A stretch of 64,000 nucleotides of DNA from NCBI RefSeq assembly GCF_001522545.3, contig NC_031768.1, positions 113,974,802-114,038,801 on the forward strand, in the 5' to 3' direction. Below are positions 49,401-61,400 of this stretch, piece after piece. The number at the start of each line of letters is the position of its first letter. Position 1 is the first letter of the stretch. The notes under the pieces are model-generated. The model was not told the origin of the DNA, ran no database searches, and worked only from the letters and a program-made list of their open reading frames with translations. Origin of the DNA: Parus major. Its lineage: Eukaryota; Chordata; Aves; Passeriformes; Paridae. The position numbers and the translations under genes were made by a program.

Positions 49401-52400
49401 TAATTTTTTACCATTTATAATTTTTTACCTTGAGACATTTTATTACCTTCTCTGCAAGCAGAAGGAGGTGCAGATGCATGGTGTTTCCCGCTCAAGAGAG
49501 GCATTGAAGCTCTGTAGGTGCTTCTGCCCTTTTTCCCTGACCCTAAAGAGAAGATACACCATCCCTGCATGAACAATCTTGGTCTGAAGTAGTTGGTTTC
49601 AGTAACACAGTGTTTTAAGGGCATAGTGTGGAGATCAGGAGAAGTGGCTTCCATGGCTGTAGGCAGCTTCTCCCAAGATGGGGAGAGAGGACTGCACTGT
49701 TAAGTAGGAAATGGATGCATTTTCCAAAGAAAACTTCTTCAGGAATGAAGCTCTGATGTCAAATATTGGAAAGTTCTGCCATCTCCTCGAGGAAAGTGTT
49801 GGAGTCGCAGGGGAATCAGGTGGGCTTGGAGCAGGATTTGCCAACACCACAGCACCTCACTAAGTCCTCTGTGTGTATTTGGTGGTTGAGTAGCATGTGG
49901 GGTGGACTGAAAGTCCCAGTTCTAAAAGAAAATTCAGTTTAACTTGTACACATTAACCAGGGTGTGTGCCTCCCAGTACAAATCAGTTCTTCTCTGAGGT
50001 GGTGCTTGGCAGGGCTCTTTTCCTGTTAAAGTGCAGGCATGTCTAGCGCAGCACAGTGAAGGTGGATTATTGACTTCAGTAAGTACTAGCGTGTGGAGGA
50101 TTTTTCATGTACCTCAGTGGTCAGGAACACTTGTCTAGGTCACTACAAACACTTTTTGATCTTATTCAGTACTTTCCTGAGTGAGCTGCTGCCAAGGCCC
50201 AAAGTTAAGGAGGGTCTCCCCAGTGTCTGCTCATGGCAACAGTTCAATTTATTTTTGCTTTTCTAGGAGCACACATCGTGGAGTACCTTGTTGCTGTTTT
50301 CACTGATCTTCTGCACTCTCAGAGAGAACCCCTTGCTCTCTGCTTGATGTTCCAGTTCTATGATAAGGATCTCAAGTCCCTGCAAGTTGCTAAGTATCCT
50401 CAGCTCTACTGGTTTAACCAATACTATAAACTCTGGATACCCAAGCAATCTCTGGAAGCTGTGGTATGGAATGCCTGAAGTCACTGAATTCTTGAGCCAG
50501 TATTGTTATAAAAACCTCACAGTTTATAGAGGTTACATTTCCATCAGAAAGAACATTTTTATTGAGCTAATTGTATATTTCTTGTTGAACACATTGGGAG
50601 GCAAATTTGCTCCAGGGCTTTTCTCTGACGACACAAGATCTTTGTGGTGTTTGGGAGGTGATACCGGGGCTCAGGGTTCGTACACAGACTCCTCACCAGG
50701 CACAGCTGAGCCTGGTGCGTGCTGTGGCCTCAGTTCACAGTGCCTGGAGTTCCCCCAGGTGGTTGGGTCACAGGCCCCCTGGGCTGGGTTTGGTGACTTT
50801 TTCTGCAAGGCCAGCAGTGAACACTACAGATTCCCGCGGGGACACTGCTGGACAGCTCAGTTCTAGCAGGACTGCACACTTGTGCTCCTGGAGCTTTGGC
50901 CCCACTTCAGCTCAGCTCATCTCAAAACAAAGGTGGCTGAAGAGATTTTTATTTCGTACTCATTATGGGTTTTCTTGTTTTGCTTTTTTTCCACTTTAAA
51001 CAGTTTAAAAACCACAAGGAGGTAAGCGAAGAACCTACGGTGACACTGGATTCTGTATTTGCTACTTTGCTAAAGAGAGCCTATGAGAGAGGAGGCAGTA
51101 CCTTACTGGAGGATGGTGTTCAGACAAAATTAAGAGACTTCGCTTCCCGGCTCCCACCTGACCAGCTTGTGTTGGGAGTAAAGCAGGTGTTACTATACCT
51201 GAAATCCACAGTGGAGAACTTCAGCAGTGTAAGAGCAATATTGTAATAATATTATGGTTATATTCTGTTTATCTTAATGTAGAAGGTGCAAATGACTTGG
51301 CTGTTAAAACTTAGGTACCAGCTCTTTTTTCTGTATTTGGCTCTGAGGCCACACAGCACCGTACAAAACTGCACCTAATTTGTAAACAAATGTCAGTTCT
51401 TCTGATTATTGAGGAGTCTTGGATTTACTTTGCATGGATTACCTTACTGATAGCTGTGAGTGCAAATAAACTTGGAATTTTAATCTAGCTCCTGGATCTT
51501 CCTAAGAAGCCTTTCCAGAGAGTGACATTCACTGGCCTGTGTAACTCCAGATGTCCCAGTATAAATGAAAATCTATCAATATTTATTTGGCAGCCTGTGA
51601 CTTCTCTTGAAATCAGGTTTCTACATAGGGAAGCAGTTCCTTCCCCTAGAAGAGGTTGTAATCTAAGTAGTTCTTAGTTAAGTCCTCTTCCTGTTGGATA
51701 ATTACTCTTCTGCTCCCATGCTCCTCTTTTCTTCACTTCCAAGATGTCTTTATTTTCATAGCTTGGTAAAACTTTGGGTCCTCAACTTGTTGACCTCTAT
51801 GTGGACATGCTGAACATCTTGTTGTGCCGGAGTAATCAAATAAGGCTGGATCATCAGCAGAAACGGGAAGATCATCAGGCTGAGTCGGATCTCTTTGTGG
51901 GTGTGGAGTCTCTGATGACAGAAGTGTCTTCAGATGACAAGGTACCAAATCCCTTGATACAGAGGCACCTGTTGATAAAATTGAATTTGATTGATTCTTT
52001 CGGGATAAGTTTTGCTGAACAGAGAGGTGCTGTTAAGGTCTTGGAGGAGAGCTTAGGAACATAGAGCATGTGGTCCAGCAGTTCAAAACTACTGTCTGGA
52101 GATGCGACCCAGCTACAGCACCTGCGGTCTCACCCCCTGAGCTGGAACACAGTCATGAGAGGTCTGAAAGAGATCACCTTTGCAGAAAGAAATGTATTCC
52201 CTCATCTCTGTGTAAAGCCTTGTTGTAAAAATTAAGTAGTTGAGGAGTGAATTTTTCCCCCTCTTTCATCTGTTCTGTGACATTGTGGAGATGAGAATGT
52301 GTTGATGAACCCCAGAACATTCAGTTTTCCTCTGGAGATGATCTGAGACATGTCTAGAATGTTCAGTATAACAGCATAAATCCCACAGGATAAATGTTGG

Positions 52401-55400
52401 GAGAAAGATGTTGATGTGCTTGTAAGTCATTAATATTTTTTATCCTCTGGCCAGCTAATAGACAATTTCATATTCTATAATTGTAATTGACAAGCTGTGG
52501 AAAATAGTCAGATTAATGAGTTTACTTTTGACCCTGCATTGTGATTATCTGTTTAGTGATACCGTTACCTCTGTTTGTTACAGACACTGGAGGATACATT
52601 CACCTTGATTTTCAGACATCCTACACTGGAGAGCTGGTTCCTGGCCTTGGAACTGCGCTGTATTCCTCAGCCTGGTTTGAACCCTGTCACTGTGAAGCTC
52701 CTGTCAGCTCACCTCAATTCTGGGGTGCTCCAGCTGCTGAAAACAGGTGCCCCCATCCTGCAGAGCATCGCAAGGGATCACAGACACGTGTTGTCCAAGT
52801 ATTTTGAAACTATCACCAAAAGTGTCCTGGAAGAGCTGGAGACTGTGGGGAAGGACAGAAGCCAGGTCTCTCCCAGGAAGTCTCACCAGCTGCAAGCTCT
52901 GGAGGAGCTGCACATGTACATGACTTCAGCTCAGCTGAAGGAGATCACTTTAACCATGCTGCAACTTCCTGAGATGAGCTTGACTGCTCAGAAATCTGAG
53001 AACTCCCTTAAAAAAGAGAAACAGTTAAGCTTCTATGGACAAATTTTGGTGCAGCTCCTTACAGACAGCTACCAAAGGCATCCCCAGCAAGGAGAGCTCC
53101 GGCTATCCAGAGAACACATGAAAGCTTTGGGGATATTGATGTCAGCATCGGCCAGCAAAGATTTGGAGAAAGTTTTCCTTCAGGCTCTCCAAAGTGAGCC
53201 AGTCCTTGCTCTCACAGTTGGTGTCGAGGTGCAGGCTCACTGCCTTGCCCAGTGCTCACACACCTCCCTGGCCATCGTGGCCATGCTGATCCAGCACTCC
53301 AGGACTCACCTTCTGCAGTTTGAGCTCTGGTGTCTGGACAGTGCCACTGGGAAGTACCTCAGGAAACGCATGGAGAGCTTTCTTCCACTCGTTAATGTGT
53401 ATTTGCAGTGCAGAGACCAGTATGGTTTCAGCCGACCTGCCACAGGTAAAGGCACTGCTGAGCCCTGCTTGTGATTCAGGAGGCCTGATTCCCTGTTCAG
53501 GGTCTGCTGGCCTTAAGGTCTTGGAATCTTCACACAATAGATAAGGGTGATAAAACTTAGATGTCTGACTTGTAATGACTGTCTTCAAAGTACCTCTGCA
53601 GCACTAAAGGTGAAGAGCTGTTCTGAAGCTTGGCTGTTAGACTGAAGCCAGCTGTCAGACTGATCTGCTCTTGCAATTACTGCTGCCCAGATTTCTCTTT
53701 GGAAGCTCTTTTTAATGCTTAGTGCATGTGAAAATCTGCCATTGTGCTTCTCTTAGTTTAGTCCAGGAGGTAAAATCTTTTTCTTGGGCACAGACAGGTA
53801 GAAGTGTCTGGAGTGTGCAATGCCACAGCCAGATGGTTTTTGCAGAATCTGAGCTTTCACTTTCACAGAGTCCAAAAATTTCTTCTGAAACAAACCTCCA
53901 GCTGTGGGCTGGCTCACAGTAATGCCTCCTAAGATGGCAGTCCAGAACTTTCCAAGCCCACAGCAGCGTTACATGTATGGACAAATGCATTAAATTCTCT
54001 ACCAGCAAAACAATGAGTTAGGATTCAACTGGATAGAACAGGATCACTTTAATTTCATTTCTCTTATTGCCCAGACATGTAAATAGCAGAGGAGACAGGC
54101 TGACTGGGGCTGTAGCTCTACCTACAAGGTCAAGCAGTAAGATAAGACCTTGTCAGCACCCTGGGAAATAGAGGGTGGGTAAAGAAGCGAGCCTCTCTGT
54201 AGCACTTCTCTGTAATAGATGAGCAGCTGCTGTAGCACCATTTCCTAGAAACAGAGTCATTTGGGCCTGGACTAGAAAGTGATTTGGGATTAGTGTGGTG
54301 TTGTTTAACACCTACAGGTGGTGGAACCTATGCCCTCTGCTCTGCCAACAGTTGTCTCAGCTGTCACACCTGTCTTGAGGAAGGCCCTGTGGAAGGAGCT
54401 CTGCACTGGGATTCAGGACACTGGAGGGTCACACGAGGCTGCTGTGAAACTGCAAATTCTTTCCAAGTTGTTGCCACCTTCAGAAAGCAAAGGCCTGCAC
54501 AACCTAATGGACCAGCTTCCTGCTGCTCTGGAGAGAGCAGGGAATGAAGAGAGGTGGGCAGTGTGTGTGCACCTCCCTCAGGGCTCAGTTTGTCCTGGGA
54601 AGTTGTGGGATAGGAATGGGAGCAGTAACAGCACCCGCTCCTGAGAGGATGTGTTGCTTTGCACTTTGTCAGCAAGACATCTTTAACATATACAAAAACA
54701 AGTGACAATAGCAATAAAGAAATCAATAACTATCTCTCTGCAGTTGGGCCTTGGCAGATGCCATATCCAGAGTGCTGGAAAACTCGGAGGAGCTGCATTC
54801 CTGGAGAAGATGTCTCTTGTCAGCCTGCATGAAGGGGTTAGTTTCCATGTACAGCAGCAATAAAGATGAAAGCAAGCAAGAAGTGGAGAGATCCATGCTG
54901 CTGAGGCTAGAGGAGTTATTGGTGAGACTTCTTACCTGCTTTGCCACAGTGGGACTATATGTATATGCATGATTGGGCAGCAGGAGATTTTGTAAATATA
55001 GATTTGGCTTGATTTCCTGTTTTATGGAATCTTTAATAGCTTTTGCAGAGTTAACTTAGTCCTGATAATGCTTTATATGAAGCAGTTTTATGTTCTTGAT
55101 GATGACTTTCTGGTAAGAATTTCCTTTGAAGATAGGAGTTTGAGGTATTTAGGAGTAAGAAATCAAAGGTTACCAGTGGATTTTTTTATTTTTTTTTTAA
55201 TTAAAAAAAGGTGATAAGAGATACTTCTGCCAAGACCCACCTGCCATGCCATCTGAAGTCTGGGGCAAAAATGTGGCTGATCATAAATAGAAATCCATAC
55301 TTTGATTTTGAAGAACACTACTTGATCACTCCCTCTGTACTGTTCCCTTGGTTTGAGTACATTAAACACAGATCCCTGTGACATGTAACACTGAAGGTTT

Positions 55401-58400
55401 CTGAGCACTGGCTTTTGCTGAGACTCCCGTGTAGGACCTGGCTGTCTCTGCAGGCCCTGTGGCCACCTCACAGTGTCCATCCCATCCTGAGGATGTTTCC
55501 AGCCTGGCGAGGTTGGCACCTGCATTCCCAGGACTGTTGCTGTGTTCAGCTGTCAGTCTTCTCCAGACCAAGGTTTGTTGTAGTTCCCAGCTCCTGAGGG
55601 CACATCTCAGTTGTAAGCAACACATACACCCAGCCATCCCTTGTGCCACGTGCCAAGCTTGCTTAGCTAGCCCACAAGATACCTGGTACCCGGTCTCTTG
55701 CTTTGACTTGTCAAGTTGTGATTTCTTCCACACTTCAGGAGTTTGAGGAGTTTTGAGCCACTGAGTTTTTGGAACCTATGCCCAGTTTGCTTTTTAATTC
55801 CATGCAGCCCATATGTTCCCCTGCTCCCAGACCAACAAAACACTTGCAGTTGCCTTTGAACGAGAAGTTAGGGTTGTTGTATCCAAGAGCTTTTTTTCCC
55901 TCTTATCCTCTGATCATGCCACGTGAGTGTTTGGCTTGCATGTTCTTAGTGTGTCCCGTGAACAAAAATTGCTGTAGAAGCTCCATGTGCCAAATGTAAA
56001 CCAGTTTTTTTACTTGCTGCACACAGTGTTTGGTTGAAGGAGTGGACCCAGATGACTGGTGCAGCCTTGTGAAGACAGGACTCAAGTAAGTGTTTCCATT
56101 TGAATTTGGTTTGCTTTTACTAAGTTCATTTTCTTTGCAAAGTTCTTATTTCTTAAACAAACAGCTTTTAATTTCAAGCAGGTTTCCTTGGGTTTGGTTG
56201 GGATCTGACTTCTCTGTGATCCCTCTCCCAAAGGTACCGTTACAGAGATGAAACATTTCTGAAGGTCCTGAATGTTGCCATCCAGTTACTGTACAAGAAA
56301 GAATCCTCACTTAGTGAGAGCTTAATCAAGCTCTCCAAACTTCACATGATGATCACACAGCACTCTCTATTTCTGTCAAACATCCTGAGATCAAGAGAAG
56401 ATGATGGCATGAACATCCAGACAAGAGGTATATTTTAATCATCTTTTTCCCGTACTAGATACAGTTAATCTTGTCTTTCTTGCATTGTATTCTCTCCATC
56501 CAGTAACACACACCCACTCATATTTGCAGAGTTATTAACAGTGTTAACAGTTCCAGAATACTGGCATTTAAATTGTATCTGTGCTTAGATCCAAATGTTG
56601 CAATCATTGTATGCTGGTTTGAAACACTTCTGTTTTTAAAACAACTGGAAAGATGGGTTTGGGTTTTTATTTTGCTTTGGGGTTGTGTTTGTTTTTCTGG
56701 TATTTTTAACCCAGTTGAAGTCGTGGATTGATTAATTTGGTTTCTGTAAGGCAGTTAGTGTAAGATCACTGAAGCACATAGGTCCTGTGATGTTTAAACC
56801 TGTTTTAAAATAGGTTCATAAAGGAGGTTTAAAGTTGATTTTGCAAGTTTTATCAAAAATGACAATTTAAATTATGTGTATTTCATATTGCAATCTTTCA
56901 TGAGGAAAACCCTTCCAAAGGAATATAAATTGGATGCTAGTTCATGTGTAGGGTTGGCTTTGTATCTTCTTCACTGGCAACTGAAATCCTGCCTGACCTT
57001 GAAACACATTTAATCTACATAGACCTCAGCTTTTCTCCGCTGTAGAGGGGTTTGAGATTCAATGATTGAAGGAACTGTGTAAGAAAAGGGGGGGAAATTC
57101 TCAGGCCAGCATGTTGCTAACAAGTTTTGTATTTATTGATGAGCAACATGTAAACAAGCTTTTGAGTTTTAAAACACCTGAAAAGAGAAAAAAAAGCTCT
57201 TGTGAAATCACCGATTTAGTGAAATTAAAAGTAAAAAATAGATTTTGCTGCTTATGTGTGTATGTGTCTTACCTTTCGAGTGTATTTCTGTAGGTCACCA
57301 GGATGAATTCTTTGAGACCAGCTGCAGTATTGCAGAAGCTTGGTGTCATGAGTGCATTTACTCAGGCTGGTACTTTAGGAGCTCTTTAGTTTTGACATGC
57401 CTTTTATATTCCTGCACATAACTAGGGTCAAAGCCCAGGCCTTTTCAGATACTAGGAGTAGAGAAATCTGGAGTTGAGTCTTGAGTGTGCTGTAGACAAC
57501 CTGTTGGCTTTTGAGGAATCCAAGCACTTCTATTTTCTGCTTCTCGGTTAGTTACAGAGCAAAGGTGGATAGTTTTTGTACCCCACAGGACAGAGTTCCT
57601 GTGGCTCACAAACCACCTGCAGTGCTGAGCCCTGCTGGAACACACAGTGCTGAAGCATTTTGGTATTTACTGCAGCTGGGATGCAGACTTAGAAGTTTTT
57701 CCTGTGAATTCTCAAGTCCCTGGGGAGGTTGCTGACATGTCTGCCTTTCTCTGTGCAACTCCTGAGCGCATTCCAGATGCCCTCTTGGGGGAGGAAGGAG
57801 TGGAGCTATGGCAATATAGGCTACAGCACTCATTTTTAACCAGAGAGCAGGTGTGTAAGCATGGAAAGCTTCTGCAGAGTAGTGTGTTCCACACTGGAGA
57901 CCTCACCTGGCTGAGTGACTTGTGCATTCAGCTTGGGAATACTGTTTTAAGGTGTTCCCTTGAAATGTTTCATAATCACCCTTTAGTGCATTGGGGAAGT
58001 GGGCTGTGGTGTCTCTGGAGATAGGTGCTGATGTAAAATGTCCAGTGCTGTGTGTATCCACTTGGAGTGGGTCTTGGGGTGTTAATTTGTGCCCTGTGTG
58101 ACAGAGCTGCAGGGCTCAAACTGTGTTTGTTCCAGAGGCGCTGGTGGACATTCTACTGACAGCTGTGCAGCTCAGCCCCTCTCTCTGTGGGAGCAGTCAC
58201 CTCCCAGTGCTGCTGGGAGCCTATGGGGCCACGCTGAGCACCGTGGGTGAGTGTCAGCCTGGCAAAGGCACTTCCTTCTGCATCTCGTTCTTGTCTCCAC
58301 AGGTCACTAACTGTGCGTTCAATCTTGGGTTTTAGATCAGAAGATACTGCTGTTGCTTCAGTTGTATGAGAAGAATAATCAAAGTCTTATAAACTCCAGG

Positions 58401-61400
58401 TAAGCTGAACACCTTACTTTGTTGAGCAAACTACACAACAGTCACAACAACTGGTATTTTTCCAGGGTCTTATTTTGAAATGAAGGAGACAATGAACAAG
58501 GTCAAACCTAAAGGTGAATGTTGCTTTTGTAAACATTTTTACTACGTATTGCCTATTCTGAATGTAATTCTCTTACACTGCCCAGACCTCTGCGTCTCTG
58601 TGTGTTACATGGGGTGAACTCCATTTTGGGAGTCACTCACTCTCTATCATTTGGACTCACTATAGGGGTCTCTTCACAGATGGGAGGCTGAAACATAAGC
58701 CAGTAGTGGGCTTTTCCCTTTCCTGTGCCCAAGCAGTACACAGGAAAGTCTGTTGCCAACAGTTGTGGGTCAGTCTGCCTTCCTCCCAAGCTTTTTTCTG
58801 TCCTGGAGGTAGGAGCAGAAATACCACCAGCAGTGCAAGAGCACTGGCTCAGGCAGCTGAGTCAGGTCTGGACCCCTGTCATGCAGCTGCTGTCATTTTT
58901 ACCTGCACTTACAGGTTAAATCCATAGGTGCCTCTAAATGAGTACATTCTGACTTGGATGGACGGGGGAGAGCAGATTGAATGAGATACCTTTGGACTAA
59001 ATCCCTCAGACTAAATTTGAAAAGCTTCGCAATGGATGGAAAAGGTGTTGCCAGGGAAATGAGTTCTAGTTTCAAGTCCCACAGGGTAATAACTGCAAGT
59101 GAAGACAAAACTTCAGTACTGATTTATCTTCTCTGTAATTGCTTTTGGCTCTGTTGCCTAATGCTTTTACCTTTAACAATGTTTAAGGATCTTGCTGTGG
59201 GGTCCAGCTGCTGTGGAGCATCACAAGACTTGCAAGAGTCTGGGGAAGTCCCTGTGGCAGCAGCCAAGCATGGAGGAGATTCTGTGTCTGCTGGATCGAG
59301 AGAAGATGATGAAAACGATTCTGTCATTCCCTCAGCATCGCCGGCTGCTGCCATCAGAGGTGCTTTTGGTTTAGCCTGTCCATGGTTACCCTTCTTTGGA
59401 TATGCAGAAAGAGCCTTGAGCCATTCATTTCTTGCATCCATGTAATACACTGCAATTTGTTTCCATCAGGAGAGTAATTTCAATTCATAGGAAGCCTGGA
59501 ATTAGTTCTTTAGGAACCCTTCCCAAATTAATTGCAAGATACGGGCCACATCTTGTCAGCAGGGGTGATTGTGCATTGCAGAGGTTGTCACGTATGTGAG
59601 ACCAGGATTGGACAGCCCAAGGATCCACTGGCAATGGGCTTTCCAGTCTTTCTTACACTTTGCTGACCTGCTTCTGTAGCTGTTGGTCAGGGGAGATAGT
59701 TGTTGATATACTCTCATAGTGAAAGCCGGCTTTAAACACAAGCATGTCTCGCCCTGTGTTGTGTCGTATTTTACATGTGTAGTATCAAATGGTTTATAGT
59801 GGGGTGAGGTGGTTGTGGAAATTGAAACCAAGCTTGAAATTGGTGTTGTTTCATACAAATACTGGTTTGGATTTGGTTTCAGGGGATACAAGAGTCACTA
59901 TATAAAGATGAAGCGGTCAAGAGCCTTGATGACTTCTATGATCCTTGTTTTCTACTTCAGCTCTTCAGTGAACTGACCAGACCAGGTAAAATGAGTGTTT
60001 CTCTTTGGTATTTAGTGTCAGGTTGCTCTGCTGCAGGAGCTGCACCTGGAGCTCTGTTATCCCTGATCCAAGGGCTAATACTGCAAGGAATTTGTACCTA
60101 ACTTTTACGCTGAATAAAAGTGTTACTCAACTGGTTGGAGATCTGGCCTGTTACAGGCTGTGGTTATAGAACAGGAGAACATTTTTCAGCCAACTCATTT
60201 TCCACCAGAGAGCTGGACATGAGGCCAGTGTGTTTCACAAATGGGCTGGTGCTCTGAACTATCAGCAGGTTTCTTGTCTGACATGACTCGTCTTTGCACG
60301 TGCACATCCCTGCTGTGCTTCATGGACGCACTGTCCATAGAGAGAGCCCTCAGAGGTCAAAGGAAGACAAGAAGCCTAAGGACTTCCCTAAGTAGCTCTC
60401 TCCCTACATTGGTTATGGTTAAGCACATGGTTAAGCACGGTTAAGCTGTAGTTACAGCTAGATTTGGCTTTCCACAGCAATGTTAGAAGCAATTGGCAGG
60501 CTGTTAGTGTCTGTCAGTGAAATCACACTCACAGTCCTTTGTTTACACAGATCCCTGCAAGTTCGGTACCTGTTTGAATGTGCTTAGCCTGCCCTTAGCT
60601 ATGGTTTGAATTGCTCTGTGTAATCCTGGTGGCAGGAAATGAGCTGTCCTTAAGTCCTCTGAGGAGAAAAGGTACCAGAACTACTTGGCATTTTGCAGTT
60701 GGAGGGATCTTAGACAATCCAGTTAATGCTGGGCCTTTAAGGTTCACAGGGATGAAAAGCATGGACGGTTGGTGTCTTTGGAACCTAGTGTTGATAGCTG
60801 GAAAAAGGACACTGCCAGCACCACCCACCCCGTGGAGGGAGGGATTTGGTGTCTGGCAGCCCCAGCAGCACTGCAGCCAGTCAGTGGCTGCTGATGTGGG
60901 AAGCACCAAGGCTGAGGGAATGGCTGTACATCATGTTCTTGTGGAGCTGTAGAGATGGTGGCTGTCCTAAATCTGAACCTGGAGAGGAGGAAATAGCCCT
61001 CTTTGCTTCTCCACACAGAGTGAGGGTCTGTGTCCTAAGAGGGCCATTTTTAAAGGGCCTAAGTGATTTATGCATCTTGGTCCCATGGTGCTTGTAAACC
61101 ATGTCAGCTGCTCTTGGAATTCTCAGTTCTTTATTTATTTGCTCTTTGTCCTGACTGCACAGTGCCATCAAAACACATAAACATGGATTTGCACAGTGTT
61201 TAATGCTTGCTGAGGAAAAGGTCCGGGGTTGGGCAGATAGCAAGTTCTATCTATCTTTAGCTCTGACACGCATCTTGTGAATCAGCTTTTCCATCATGAT
61301 TCTCAAGGTCCTTTAAACAAGCTGTATGTCAGACATAGAATTAAATTGGGATGCTTTTCTAATAAGAGCTTGTTGTTTTATGTTAGTTATTGAACACACT

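Noticed and set aside
50360..50999. Frames of 168 and 130 codons running from URB1 exon 19 into intron 19
   Set aside because: They are out of frame with URB1 or intronic, without similarity to known proteins.
52541..52807. Alternative-frame ORF over URB1 exon 22
   Set aside because: Shadow of the conserved URB1 frame.
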